Positions 37,190-49,756 are shown, numbered from the stretch's first letter. The stretch is DNA of 64,000 nt from Dryas octopetala (GCA_963921425.1 OY992832.1:3720001-3784000); one strand, 5' to 3'. Notes: generated by a model not told the origin, from the letters alone. Numbers and translations: made by a program.

Positions 37190-39260
37190 TTAGCTTGCAC
37201 GACTTTTGATAACATCAAGATCCATTTCAGTCGGATCAGTAGCCTGCAGCTCTACTTGAATACCATCCAGTTCTCTCTTGAACCTGTCCTTGGAACTTGC
37301 ATAAATCATCTTGTTTCTCACCCTTGATGAATCAGGAGACCTATGGATACAGTAAAGACTAAAGAACATAAGCAAAAATGAAGAGAGAGAGAGAGAGAGA
37401 TGGGCTTTAGCTTATAATATCACCATGCAATGAAGAAAATCCTGCTCTTCTGACAATTCTCTTCGGTCACAAAGTCAAAATCATACACAGCATATCTGCA
37501 TTCATCAGCAGGAAGGCTGTCAGCAAATTCTTCGTAGCTTTGACCTGGCCTGCCAAGTGACTCCACAATCACCTGCTTTTGCTTCTCCTCAATTTTAAAT
37601 ACTATGGAGCGGTACGTTCTTTTAGCCTTCAATTCCAGAAATTTCAGCTTGCAGTCATCATGCACGGCAATTCCTGATGCTGCATTGGCCTGATCATAGA
37701 ATGAAACATAAAATATATGTTATTCTCATACATCAACCAAATGAATCTCATACATTCTGGTTTCTAAACACTAAACCATATATTAAGATCTCCAACTCGA
37801 CTGAAAAATCTTGCAAATTGCCAATAAACAATAAAATATCCTACAATGTTAAGCCAAAGTTATCAACCATGGCACCAGATATTAAAATGTCATGATGCCA
37901 CTCCCCAAAATCCAAAGGCCACAAAATTATCTTGTCTCAACAAGAAAACAGCTAGGATACAATAATCATTATGCATCCACTGATGGAGATCCTAAAAAGA
38001 CTATTCTAGGGATTTGATTTAATATTTAGTTTCCTTTGATTTGGTGTGGCTACTACAATAAGCCATGATGTAACTCTATTATGCAAACTTGATTTGAAAA
38101 TAATTTGAAAGTCTGAAACCTCATTACTCCTCTCTTTCCCTCCCTATACTATTTCTCTTTCCTCTACTGGTTCTGCATCACCCACTTTCTTGAAGAGGTA
38201 GGGAATAGTGATACAGGATTCACTCGAAGCCCTTGAACCTAAGCATGTGCTATGTAAATGGCCTAGAGCTTAGATATCTAACTAACCTGGCATAGGCTAG
38301 CAATCTGAAACCGAGAACTAATGCAACACCCAATTTCAGAAAAGAAAAAGGGAATAAGGTTACTTGAGCCAGGTTTCTTCTTTAGATTAGCTTCAGCTCT
38401 ATATTTAGATTAGCTTCAGTCCTAAATTACACTGTCCTGCACCAGAGAGCGCAGATAAAAGTTGCGCCTCCCCAATTCCAATTCCAATTTCCAGACCAGT
38501 GTAAGTGCACTTGTATTATACTTGCAAGATTAAGCTCAACTTGCAGCATCTGTAAAGAATGGACTCACTCAAAAGTAAAGGTGATGAGTACAACCAACTA
38601 GAAACCCAGAACTTAACTCACTTCCATCCCTAACTCCCAATCAAATAACATAAAATATAAAAGTTGGGAGTTTCACATCACCATAAGCTAAAACACCATT
38701 TTAATCAGATTTCAATGCCAGTCAAATAATGTATCTAAGAATAACCAAGTTTTAGATTCACATTGCAATGCTATTATGCAACTACAGACAAACTTCACAA
38801 TCAACAATGACAACATCGAATTGATACATGCTATTTCACAATACACGTTCCGTGTCATCAACACTAACACAATCAGAATCGATACCCAAATGCCAGACAT
38901 GAAAAGAACCCCACCCAAAGTTCAATGAAATGAAGATTATATATGGATGTGATCATATCAAACAACCACAAAAGCATACAAACATCGCCACACCAATCAA
39001 AGCTAGTGTATAAATTCGGATTGTCATGCATCTTATAAACCAAAAACGACAAAATAATTTTACATTGTTAAGCAAATAGCTTCATCTACTAGACACTAAA
39101 GGATCTAAAAATCAAAACAAAACCCAAATTCAGATCCATAACAATTCAATTAAAACGAATATATCTACAACCCATCACATATCAAGGATCAGAGATCATA
39201 TCCCAATTTACTCCAAAAAGCACCCAAAAAAAAAAGAGTAAGGAAATAGATACTGACCAT
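37190..39260 (-). CDS. ADF: Actin-depolymerizing factor
   Basis: Binds and severs actin filaments in the cytoplasm. Spliced on the minus strand: 39260-39258, 37689-37424 and 37340-37190, 420 bases, 139 aa, the standard plant ADF length. The first coding exon is only the ATG, a known trait of plant ADF genes, and intron 1 is about 1.57 kb. The N-terminus [20 protein letters not shown] keeps Ser6, the regulatory phosphorylation site. Core motifs are [20 protein letters not shown] and the actin-binding [19 protein letters not shown]. The end is SRAS. The long first intron often carries enhancers in this family. A GA repeat lies in intron 2 (37383-37401). Confidence 0.97.
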
Positions 39261-40054
39261 GGTGGTGGCAGAAATTCTAGGCAAAAACGAAAAACGAGCT
39301 TTAATTACTGCGACTCTCAAAGACAATGAAGGACTCCGTTTCCCTTTTGTGTTGGTGTGTGTGGTTATTAGACCTTGCTTAGTTGCTTGCTATGGAGACG
39401 GTGGCTGTGCCTTCCTTCTTCACCCACCTCCACTCCACTAAATATCATCATGGAAAGTCATGTCATGCGTGACAACGCGGAGAGGAGAAAGTTAACCTGT
39501 CCAATCAGGGCGCGACGCGTGGTGACGACTGTGAATGACGGTTATGCCCTCCGTGTTCAGTGTTTACGTTGCTTTACTTGCTTCCAAGTCGGTAACCCGC
39601 CCACCCGTTTTATTAATTGGAAAATTGTGGACCTCCTTGCCGGTAAAAAAACATATTATTGAATAAATTTTATTTAATATTTACTACACTCGTTACTAAA
39701 ATTTGTTACAGAGAATCGACTCATCATCTATCTTAATCTTAACCCTTATAGTGGTATCGACCTTCACTATTTGAACTAATCCCAAAAATTTAAATTATCC
39801 AAAAAATTAATTATTTAAAAGATAAAAAATCTTTTTCTTGAGAGCATGAAGACATGAGTGCCCCTTTTTTGTCAATTAATTAGCCACACCATTTGCCTTT
39901 TCTATAGGCATGTCTTAATGTAAAAGTCAGTATTCTCAATAGAAAAGTATGAAAATCCCGCACAAGTCAAGATATTCTCCAAAAGGGTAGAACCTTATTG
40001 AAAATAAAATTATGACAAGTCTAGAGTCTCATTTGATGTTGAATTCGTGAAAAC
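39261..40054. other. ADF 5' flank
   Basis: 5' UTR and promoter of the minus-strand ADF gene, moderately GC-rich to about 39620, then AT-rich. No other gene was recognised. Confidence 0.5.
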
Positions 40055-40732
40055 TAGGGGTGTGTTTCGGACGGATTGGATCGAAAATAGGGTATTTCAA
40101 TTCTAATTCAAAAAATTTCGGAATGAAATTTTTATTCCAAAAAATTGGAATTTCAACATCTCATTCCAATTTGGAATTTTCGAATTTCTCGAAATTTTTT
40201 GATTTTTTCAGAATATCACATTTTCGGAACTTTAGGATAAAATATAAAATTTTTCAGATAAAAAATCAGAATCTTCACGTTACTTTTTGTTATTAGTAAA
40301 AACAAACAAAAAAAATTAGTAATTACACGTATAAAAAATGTGGGTGCTTTTGTTAGCATTTATGTTATTATGATACACATATATTTATAATATACATATG
40401 TTTATATTGATAGTATTAGTTATTTTTTTTTAATATATATGTATGTGTATGTTTGAAACAAATAACAAATTAATGAAACATATAGTAAAAAACTAAATAA
40501 ATGATATAATATTAATATAAATACGGAATAAATTGGCATAATTTCAAAAATATCGAATCGGAATGCCTTTGGAAAATTTCGGATCAGAATTTACAGATAC
40601 ATTCCAATTCCAATCCAACTTTTTTCAAAATTTTCAGAATTCAGCATTTTCGGATTTCGAACGTTCCAAAATTGAAAATTTTCTGATTGAAATCGGTCGG
40701 ATTCGAATTTTCCAATCCAAATCACACCCCTA
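40055..40732. mobile_element. Non-autonomous hAT-type element, 678 bp
   Basis: The ends TAGGGGTGTG and CACACCCCTA are perfect 10-bp inverted repeats. They are flanked by perfect 8-bp duplications GTGAAAAC (40047-40054 and 40733-40740). The TAGGG-type end and the 8-bp duplication fit hAT. The subterminal zones repeat GGAATTTTCGAA- and ATTCCAATT-like motifs. No transposase frame. Confidence 0.9.
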
Positions 40733-40823
40733 GTGAAAACCAAACTAAATAACCCACGAAGTTTCGAGCATTTTGCCACTGAAGTAGGAGTTAATAAACG
40801 AGTTGAAATCACATATTCTTTTA

Positions 40824-41446
40824 GGCCATGTTAACTAATATAGACTAGGAGAGAAAATAAATCAAAGAGATAATGAATGGAAAATAGAAAAAATTGGAGT
40901 GGAGAGTAGTCATTCTCATTTAATTGTTTACTAAAATCATATGAAACCATAATGAAAATGGAGTTGATTCTCACTCATGTGTTTATTAATAATAGTAATG
41001 TTACAAGTACCACATTTTTATATTACAATTTCATACCATATTACATGATATTCATACATTGAATACTAAAAATAAAAAAATAAAAAACCTAAAAAAAAAA
41101 TAATTATTCTTTCAGTAAAGTAATGACACATAAGATGAAATACAAATGTGAGACAATTAGCATTATTGTATTAATAATCATGAACCATAATCCAATATAA
41201 TTTAATTACTAAAATACGCATCTACAAAATACATTATATTTTATTCAACTACTCATTTGAGAGCAATTTTGGTATGGAACAATCCCTTCAAGGAGTGTGA
41301 TTCCTCTAAAAAAAATAATGTGATTACTCATTTTGAAGTGGACCTAGTTTACTTTTGATTTCCAAATGTAAGTGAATACAAAATTAGACTGGAATGGAAA
41401 TAAATCCTATTCATTTCACTCCCATTCCATCATAATAAGCATGCCC
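40824..41446. mobile_element. Tourist-like (PIF/Harbinger) MITE, interrupted
   Basis: Flanked by TTA on both sides (40821-40823, 41447-41449). The left end GGCCATGTTAACTAATA and the right end, read in reverse as GGGCATGCTTATTATGA, are imperfect inverted repeats. This fits PIF/Harbinger target preference. A smaller element is nested within it. Confidence 0.6.
40994..41168. mobile_element. Small MITE nested in the Tourist-like element, 175 bp
   Basis: Flanked by perfect TATTAATAAT copies (40984-40993 and 41169-41178). The left end AGTAATGTTACAAGTACCAC resembles the reverse complement of the right end (CAATAATGCTAATTGTCTCA). The 9-10 bp duplication suggests a Mutator-type family. Confidence 0.55.
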
Positions 41447-41519
41447 TTAAGTATTTGACATTCTTCATTTTCTTAAATAATCTCATTTTCATATAGGTTT
41501 TATGAACATAATAAATTAA

Positions 41520-42376
41520 GGGTCCATCTGGTAACGTTTTACAGAACAATTTTTTAAAAACTGTATTGTAAAATGAAAATGACAAATTAAATTATGCATT
41601 CTCAAAATATGAGAAGGCATTTGGTAGCGTAATTGAAAAAAAATTATATAAAACAAAAATAATGAAAACACATTTGATATTAACCAATTATTACAACCAA
41701 ATAATTATATTCACAAAAAATATTAATTATAAATTATTATTAACCAATTTCATAAAATATATAATAAAAAAAAAAAAGTTTCATAAAATCCAACCCACTT
41801 CGGCCGACGCGACTACCTTAGAGGTGGAAGAGTTGTTGGTGACTGTATTATTAATGGAGACAAAACTGCAAGCACCTATGATCTAGTTGAACGAATGTAT
41901 TTTCTCTATGTAAGGGTTATTAAAGCTCGTGAGCTTCCTGCCATGGATGTTACGGTGAGTCTTGATTTGTTTATTGAAGTGAGAATTAGAAACTATAGAG
42001 GATTACAAAGTATATATTTTGAGAGATGGGTAGAGAGAGAAAGAAATAGATGAATAGAAGAGAGATGGGTGAGGTGGGCAGCGGCGGGGGGTAAGGCTGC
42101 CGCCGGAGGTGGGGAGAAGGTGCAGATCACATGTTTTTTATTTTTTTCATTTTTTTTTTCAGTTGTAAATTTTTTTTATTTGTATCCATGTTCTCTATGT
42201 TTTCTAAATTCACTGAAAACATCATTTAGTCGTTTTCTGAATTTACACTATAAACTATAAATTTTATTTTATGTTTTTCAAAAACTGTTTTCTCAATATG
42301 GCAACAAAACGCATTTTTGTTATTTTTTGAATTTTAAAATGAAAAACCGTTTTGTAAAACGTTACCAAACGCACCC
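41520..42376. mobile_element. PIF/Harbinger-like MITE carrying a host gene fragment
   Basis: The ends are inverted repeats of about 27 bp. The left is GGGTCCATCTGGTAACG and the right, read in reverse, is GGGTGCGTTTGGTAACG; both then share TTTTACA. TAA flanks both sides (41517-41519, 42377-42379). The middle holds a coding-like block similar to MCTP C2-domain proteins (41808-42010) and a GC-rich patch (about 42075-42120). Both differ in base composition from the AT-rich arms. Confidence 0.82.
41808..42010 (+). pseudogene. Captured fragment of an MCTP (C2-domain) gene
   Basis: An open stretch of about 67 codons reads GDKTASTYDLVERMYFLYV, then RVIKARELPAMDVT, then EVRIRNYRGLQ. This matches the linker and start of a C2 domain in plant multiple-C2 transmembrane proteins (MCTP), where GSLDPFVEVRIGNYKG would be usual. 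Here it reads VSLDLFIEVRIRNYRG, so conserved Gly and Pro are lost and Ca-binding is unlikely. No start codon or full domain is present. It lies wholly within the MITE at 41520-42376. Confidence 0.75.
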
Positions 42377-42907
42377 TAATATTTCTAAAGTTCAATAAAA
42401 CAAGTTATACTAAAACTCAAATCTAAATCTCTCATTTAAAAGCTTTCATCCAAATAGTTGAGTTATATGCTTAGGAATTAATAACCTAAACAAAATTTTA
42501 AATGTGTTTAATTTACAAAATTCTTCATAGTTGTTAAACTAAATGGGGCATGCAAAGTATGTAAATAACTAAATATACATACATATAAATAGAGTTCATT
42601 TAAAGCGAAGCCGCACTGTGAGATATTTGTTGTTTTACTGACCACCAAAGTCGTTGGAATGACCCTGCATTTTACTAGGTTTGTTCAAGTTTTTGATAAT
42701 AATTATAATATGATTTATTATTTTAGAGTGTAAAATTATCATTGGCCTTTGGAGTTTACAATTTAACTCTCAAGTTTTGAGTGTAAAGCCGAAATTGAGG
42801 GCATCTTGCCATTTTTCATTTATTACATTGTTCAAATGACATGTCATGCCAATGCAAAATCTGCTTCTTAAGCTGATTATATAGTCAATATTTTTCATAG
42901 GCCTTTA

Positions 42908-43141
42908 GGGCTTGTTTGGCATTACTTTTAGAATTGGCAAAAATGATTTTAGATTAGTAAAAGCGTTTTTGGTTGGTTTGATATAAATAAATAAAAATAC
43001 TTTTGAGTTATAAAAACGTTTTTAAGTAGTTTTTTGAACTTTTGCATGAAGCACTTGAAATTTTTATAAAAATTTATATATGTTTATAACAAAAGTAATA
43101 TTAATTATAAGCGCTTCTACGAATTAGTGTCAAACGAGGCC
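42908..43141. mobile_element. Tourist-like MITE, 234 bp
   Basis: TTA flanks both sides (42905-42907, 43142-43144). The left end GGGCTTGTTTGGCATTA and the right end, read in reverse as GGCCTCGTTTGACACTAA, are inverted repeats with a few mismatches. No coding frame. Confidence 0.72.
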
Positions 43142-43474
43142 TTATTCAAAAGCTAAAGAGAAAGTGCTAGAGTTTGCATACCACAAATCACAATCTCATG
43201 TAACAACTGAAGCTTTATTCATGACACAAATCAATGGTATTCTTAAGATCGGTCCCTAACTAGTTATATTTTTCAATTAATTAGGACAATTTCATCTAGT
43301 TACAAATTACTTACAATTTCAACTAAAATGTTTATTACTTAACAAAAAAAAATGAACATAAATTTTCATCACGCTCGTTCATCCCATAATTGATTCCATT
43401 AAAAAATTATTTAAAATTTTATACTTTAATATCCTTGAGGGTTCAAATTTAAAATGTCTTAATTCTGCTCAATC

Positions 43475-44049
43475 GAGCATGTGCAATAGTTGATGTCAAT
43501 ATTAATTCAATTCAAACTTTATTGATTCCGTATCAATAATTGAATTGACATAAAACAATTTTGTTGTAATATTCAAGTCAATTACATAAGTCAATACCTA
43601 TATATTTTTTAATTACTTTTTGTAAACTCTCTTATAAATTAAAATCTATAAATATAGTTATTTTAAAAATTATACCATTGAAAATGTCTTACTAAAATAT
43701 TTCAAATGAGCACAATATATAATATTTTTATATAATTTTAAATTAATATCCAAAAAAATATTAAATTTCGACAAAAAAAAAATTGTCTGAGTGAAAATAT
43801 GAGAAGAGTTTCGACTAATTAGAAGTTGCCAACTATACACTCTCTCTCTTCACATGCATCTTATTTTTCAAGTGGATCTAGCTTTTTCTTGACATTTGTG
43901 AAGTCAATTTCAATTTACATATAAATTTTTTGACTCAATTCTTGACTTTCGACATGTATGTCAATTTAATTTTTGACATTAACACTGGATTGCAAATCCT
44001 TTTATTAAAAAATGTCAATAAACTGAAATTGAAACCATTGCACATGCTC
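43475..44049. mobile_element. MITE with GAGCATGTGCAAT ends, 575 bp
   Basis: The left end GAGCATGTGCAATAGTT and the right end, read in reverse as GAGCATGTGCAATGGTT, differ by one base. No clear target duplication was found. AT-rich, without coding content. The type is not assigned. Confidence 0.65.
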
Positions 44050-44285
44050 TAACACAAGTTGGCCATGAATCACTGTTGATAACCCATAACTTTTAAAATT
44101 TGAAATTACCAAAGCTCAGCAGAAACTGCAGCGGGAAATTGAAAACAAGAAAATTAAAAATTGGCGGTGGTCCATTATAAATTTGCCAATATGTGCCACT
44201 TTTCACAAAAAAAAAAACAAAAGGGAAAACAAAATTTGAAAACTACAAAATGCAAACTTGCTTCCCATTGGCCAATTTTGAAGTA

Positions 44286-44428
44286 CGCGGATCGCGGCTC
44301 AAGCCTCCACTAACCTCCACTAACCGTCGATGAAACCCCTATCGAACGGCCAGTGTCTACTGGCCAGGTCCTCCAGCCTTCCCCACCCCCTGAGCGAAAA
44401 TGGTTCGCAATACATCGCACTCTATAAA
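44286..44428 (+). promoter_or_regulatory. Histone H2A.W promoter elements
   Basis: Contains CGCGGATC (44286-44293, octamer), CCGTCG (44324-44329) and TATAAA (44423-44428). The TATA box lies 135 bp before the ATG. The same octamer occurs at the H4 and both H2B genes in this window. Confidence 0.85.
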
Positions 44429-44562
44429 GCCCATCCGAAATTCATTTCAGAAACCCACTGTCCTGAAATTTTCAACTCTCTCTTCCATTCCTGCTTGTCA
44501 GTTCGATTCGGGTTTTGAGCTAAAAGGGTCTCTCGAAGTCTTAGTTGAGTTTAGGGTTGAAG

Positions 44563-44775
44563 ATGGAGACTGGTGGGAAGGTGAAGAAAGGTGCGGGAGG
44601 AAGAAAGGGTGGCGGTCCAAAGAAGAAGCCGGTGACCCGGTCCATCAAGGCCGGTCTGCAATTCCCGGTCGGTCGTATTGGAAGGTACTTGAAGAAGGGG
44701 AGGTACGCTCAGCGAGTCGGGTCTGGAGCTCCGGTCTACTTGGCCGCCGTCCTTGAGTACCTCGCAGCTGAAGTA

Positions 44776-44814
<39 letters not shown>

Positions 44815-45299
44815 TCGTTGATGTTCCTTACTTCTGTGATTTGTGGGTTTGATCTTGTTTTAGCTTGGAGTTTCTGGGTTGTGTTGAATTTGGGGGTTTA
44901 TGATGTATATTCGCTAGTTTGTTAAATTCTCGCTAAATTTTGACCTAAATTTCTATTTGGTTACTGAGAAAGTGTAGGAAAGAGAAGAAGGAAATGAATT
45001 GATGTTAGCTTGTACTTAAAGCTAATCCAAAATGGGTTGTGGGTTTTTATATTCAGGTGCTGGAATTGGCTGGAAATGCAGCTCGGGACAACAAGAAGAA
45101 TAGGATTATCCCAAGGCATCTTTTACTTGCTGTGAGGAACGATGAAGAGCTTGGAAAGCTACTTGCTGGTGTTACCATTGCTCATGGTGGTGTGCTCCCA
45201 AATATCAACCCAATTCTCTTGCCCAAGAAGTCGGAGAAGGCGGCTACCAAAGAGCCTAAATCTCCCTCCAAGGCCACCAAGTCCCCCAAGAAGGCTTAG
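44563..45299 (+). CDS. H2A.W: Histone H2A.W (heterochromatin-type H2A)
   Basis: H2A variant with an extended C-terminal tail that binds linker DNA in plant heterochromatin. Two exons, 44563-44772 and 45057-45299, give 150 aa. The N-terminus is [18 protein letters not shown]. The fold carries [20 protein letters not shown] and [18 protein letters not shown]. The tail ends [13 protein letters not shown], with the SPKK motif that defines H2A.W. There is no SQEF motif, so it is not H2A.X, and the acidic-patch region is canonical and not H2A.Z-like. The single intron sits after LAAE, the usual position. The frame starting 18 bases upstream is 5' UTR; the conserved METGG start is chosen. Confidence 0.96.
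44781..44812 (+). repeat. (CT)16 microsatellite in H2A.W intron
   Basis: Sixteen CT units begin eight bases after the 5' splice site of the H2A.W intron. Confidence 0.95.
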
Positions 45300-46757
45300 A
45301 TTTGTTCCACATGATGTTTAGATTTAGTTTGCCTTCTCTCCATTTGTATGTAATCTGTATTCAGCTCTTTGTTTTTGTTGTTTTTAGGGAAAAAGGAAGA
45401 ACATAAAGTTCAATGAATTTGGAAACATTTGTAATCCTTAATCTATGTGATCTTCAAGTTAGGAACTTTGTTTTTCTTGGAATTAATTAATGAAACCCCT
45501 TGTTTCTGCTATTGCCTTGGGGTGAGAATTGTGCTTGGGCCCTTGGTGTTTTGTGTTGATGGCTTGCTTTATGAATGTGTTGAAAGGAACGTCTGTTTTT
45601 TCTTTTTGGGTAAAGTTGTTTATGCCTTATTCCATTTGCCTTTTATAACACCTTTCTTTTTTATGCTATGTGGGGTACAAATTACAATACTGGTGTTATT
45701 GGGCATAAATTCTAAGCAATTAATTAGCATTTGTTGTACGGTGTAGTGTGAGGATTTTCATTGCTTTGTTGGTGATGAGAAAGCTTGGATGTCGTTGTAC
45801 AACGTCATGTAATGAACTAGTTTATTTTTGGTTGAGTGAGGATTTATTTGCTTCATTAAGTCGTTAGAGTTGTGAGTGGTTGATCGCTTGCAACTTTTGT
45901 GCTTTGTTATCTATTGTTTGCGTGATTGATTTGGGTTTGCCGCATAACTTTCATGGTAAAGTCCCCTAATTCCTCCATAGTGAAAGTAAAGACTGTAAAA
46001 AAACTCTTGCTTGGAGTACCCATTTGTCTTCTGTTGACCATGAGTCATGGAGCTGAATCAGCCGCATGCATACTAGGTTTGTAAGTTAATGCACAATTTT
46101 ATTCCTCTAATTTGCAACGATTATACTGCCTTTTGCTGCTACTGCTAGGTAAACTACTTGAAAATGAAACATATGATAGGATGCAAACACCATCCACTTT
46201 GTTTTTGTGCGTGCGATTTTCAGTCATTAATTGATATAAGGTTATTGTGAGACTTGCATAAATTAACATTAATTAAAAGTCGTTATTTTCTTTATTTTTA
46301 TTTGTTTGATTACCACCTGACATTTTATTTCACAATAATTTCAAATCCTTTTTTAGGAATATCATAACAGTTTTTAGGTTAACAATAATACTCAATTATT
46401 TTTTTATTCAAATTTGTTACAAATGAAAAGAGAGCAAGAGAAATATGGAATATGGATCCAACAATGGAACGATATGTAGACATCAGGCGTCCTAAATTCG
46501 AACTCTCACGTGATGGTTTGTATCAGATAAACTTTAAGGGCCTTTAAATAATTTTACTTTAGTCAGGCCCAGTTGGAATGGGCCACCCAAATTTGCAACC
46601 CATTCGCTAAAGCATGTATCTCAGAACATCTTGGCAGCTGAGAATAAGACCCGTTTTTCCGGCCCATCTCACCACAACCGGAGCAGCGCAGTCAACTCAT
46701 GACGGCGCCGTTTCGCGTCCATCTTCTTCCTAGTAGACCGGCGCACGATAAGGGCAA
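45300..46757. other. Spacer between H2A.W and RRM gene A
   Basis: H2A.W 3' UTR followed by AT-rich spacer and the GC-richer 5' flank of the RRM gene from about 46640. No other feature was recognised. Confidence 0.5.
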
Positions 46758-47895
46758 ATGAGAGGCTCAAATGGCGGAGTATGTATTTGGCGTACGTCCG
46801 CCTTGGCCAGGAAGTTGTGGGCACGCCACTCTTGCTCCAAATTGTTCGTTGGAGGTCTTCCAAACTTTTACCTTTTAATCTGTTTTTTGAGAATTTCATT
46901 TTTCATTTTTCCTCAGTTTTCCCGGCAACCAAACGCTGGCCATTGCTTGATTTTATATTAAGTTAAATTTCATTGTCAAATATTTATTACAAGCTGAAAA
47001 AATAACAATTTATCAATCAGCATATGCGTTTTCATTAGAATTGTTGATAGAAGATTATAGAAATGAAATTTGGATTTGTTTTCATTTATATCAATATCAG
47101 TTACACTTCCAAGAGTTAGTATATAGAACACACTATGGAACCAAGTTGGTTCTCTGGGAAAGTTGAAGCTCTTTATTGGGAAATATACTGTGCTTTAAGC
47201 TAATGAGTTTTTAATCCAACTGTTAAATGGGCAAAGGCTTAGAATATGTTACTGAATGGTATGTTTCCTAGTAACCCTTTTGTTATTTTCATCCAACTGC
47301 TTAAAAGTTGGAATGTTTGCAATTAAAGCACTCGACATTAAGTTCTTGAGAACTCCTACGTAAAATACAAAATATATAGATAGGTCCCTGAACTTTTGTT
47401 TCACAGTTTCTTGCTCCTTTTATAATTATTCTATAGCTTAAGTTGTCTGTAATGTGTAGGGCTTTCCTATGATACGAATGAACCTGTTCTTAAGGATGCT
47501 TTTGGAAAGCATGGTGAAATAATTGAAGGTAATGTTCAAATCATAGGGGCTGTTATTAACTTTTTTTGGCGCTTATTCCCTATAAATGGCCATATATTTT
47601 CTTAAAGTATGTTATTGTATTGAACAGTTAAAGTTATATGTCACCATGTGAGTGGGAAATCAAAAGGGTATGGATTTGTGAAGTTTACTTCTGAAATTGA
47701 AGCCAGCACTGCTCTAAAAGAAATGGACGGTCAGGTAATTTCATTTATCATCATTTATTTCTTTGTATGTGTTGAAATCAGCCTTGCTTAGTAACTTCTA
47801 TAGAATGAAAAATAATATCATTGGTTAGTTTTTGTGATTCTTTTCAGGTGCTGGATGGCAGAAATATTCGCTTGGAATTTGCACACATGGGGTAG
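46758..47895 (+). CDS. Small single-RRM protein A, probably organelle-targeted
   Basis: Four exons, 46758-46854, 47460-47528, 47628-47734 and 47848-47895, 321 bases, 106 aa. The first 27 residues (MRGSNGGVCIWRTSALARKL and on) are Arg/Ser-rich without acids, like a transit peptide. A single RRM follows: RNP2 LFVGGLSY, RNP1 KGYGFVKF, end LDGRNIRLEFAHMG. It resembles small organelle RRM proteins of plants that help RNA editing or stability (inferred). Inner exons of 69 and 107 bases match RRM gene B on the other strand exactly, in length and phase. The 3' UTR may be spliced near 47911. Confidence 0.88.
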
Positions 47896-49756
47896 CAACA
47901 TGGATGTCAGGTAAAATTTAGTCAGTAGTGTAAGCTTTCCTGTTATTATTCTTTTGTTCTCTTTGAGATAAAGAGAAAAATCACATTAGGATTGAGTTCT
48001 ATGTGCTTGGTCGTTCAACTTTGTCTTGGCCAACATTTCTTTCCATGGAGTTCACTAATGAAGTTCTAAATCATCTAATTTGTTAGATGAAATTCCTTTT
48101 ACATATGAGTGATTGTGTATTCCTTGATTATTAATCAGATGCTGCTTTTCATCTACTAGTTATAAACATCATCCAACTTTTCATGTACAAAACATTGGCC
48201 CCTTTTTAACATAGCCAAAACCAGGGCAACTTGACATTCTGGAAAGGGTTTTGGATCAGAAAAATGATCTTCCACCAAATCTTGTTTCTTGTGGATGGTA
48301 GTATCAAGCAGGCTGTAGGTTGCATTTGGCTGAGTTTATATGCTTATCTCTAAAGATTGCTTTTAAAAAAAAAACTCCAAAGATTGCTTTATTTTGACCA
48401 TTTAGTTGAAGCTGTTAGTATGAAGACTTGTGGTGGGATTTAGTTCATAAGTGTTCTGTGTTCTTCTTGAGATTGATATATACATAAGTTTCTTAATTTG
48501 GTGTTAATACATGTTGTAAGGACGCTTTGACGGTGGCTGGGAGCTTAGCATAACCTTCTTTCATTTGCTCCCATGACATATTCATATTGAATATGTAGGT
48601 AAGAAGATTGTCTCACTACCTCAAAGTTGCATCTCCAAGGTTCCATTTGTTTTGGTAGGTAGAGGGTATGGTTGCTATTATAAGTTTGTGATGTCAGTGT
48701 GTTGCTGTTGAATCTTCTGTATAATATAAGATATGAACGATGAACATAGTTTTGTGAAAATTGTATTTCAAATATAACCTAGAGTGGTAGCCTTTTCTTT
48801 CAGAGCATTGTAAACTTATAGCAGCAAATTCCAGTGCCCAAGTTTACAAGTTTGTTGGACTATTTCTTTAACAAAAATATAGTTCACCCCAAAACTGGAC
48901 TACTACAAATTGTTAACGTAGTGAAGGGCTGAGTCCCCACAAAGTTGCTTTTGGAAACTTTGAATTTTCTAGAATAATATATGTTATTCGGAAAAACTAG
49001 CATTATTCATCTGCCACATGTCAAATGTTAGAGTGGTAATATGATGTTTTGCTTTCTTGAGCAGGTACGATGGATTGTAGAAGGTGGTAGCAACCAGCAG
49101 GTCTTGAGTTGATTTGTTTCTTCATCTAATAATTTTGTAAAATTTGTGTTATATTATCTATTTGGATTGATCATTTTGTCTTAAATTGAATTGATATGTT
49201 CAAAACTCCAACACATATCTGTCTCAATGCACAAGGGATATCTTTTTCCCCTCAAATTTCTACTCCCCTTGTGGGTTTTATTCAAACTATCTGATTGGGA
49301 AATTCATTTAATGAAAAGTTGAGTTGTGCACTTCTGATCTTAAGACTAGATTTAGGATGCAAACATGCTTCTGATGTTAAGACTAGTTGTGGATATATAT
49401 ATGAACATGCTTTTATCTTTTTAGCATGCTTCGATCTTTAGGTATGGTCACAAGATTTAGGAGGATTCAAACAGATGATGACCATATAAGGTTGAAAGAA
49501 CCTGTGACAGAGAAAAAAAGGGTTGAAAGCACCATTTCTCCTTGACTTGAAAAGAAAAAAACAAAGTTGCAAAAGTCATCAAAATTCGTTCATACATGGC
49601 AAGTGAATATGCATGGTAATCTGATTTGAGATCAATCGTACACCTTTTCAGTTTACTTCGAACTGAAAAATGCGAAACTACATTGCAAAACAAGTCATAA
49701 CATTAGTCATTTAACACTGAAAGTTGGAACACATAATGACTAAAGGAGTTTTATCT
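47896..49756. other. Spacer between the convergent RRM genes
   Basis: Shared 3' flank of the two RRM genes. Possible 3' UTR exon pieces near 47896-47910 and 49065-49100, the latter between GAGCAG and CAGCAGGT. No coding gene was recognised. Confidence 0.45.
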
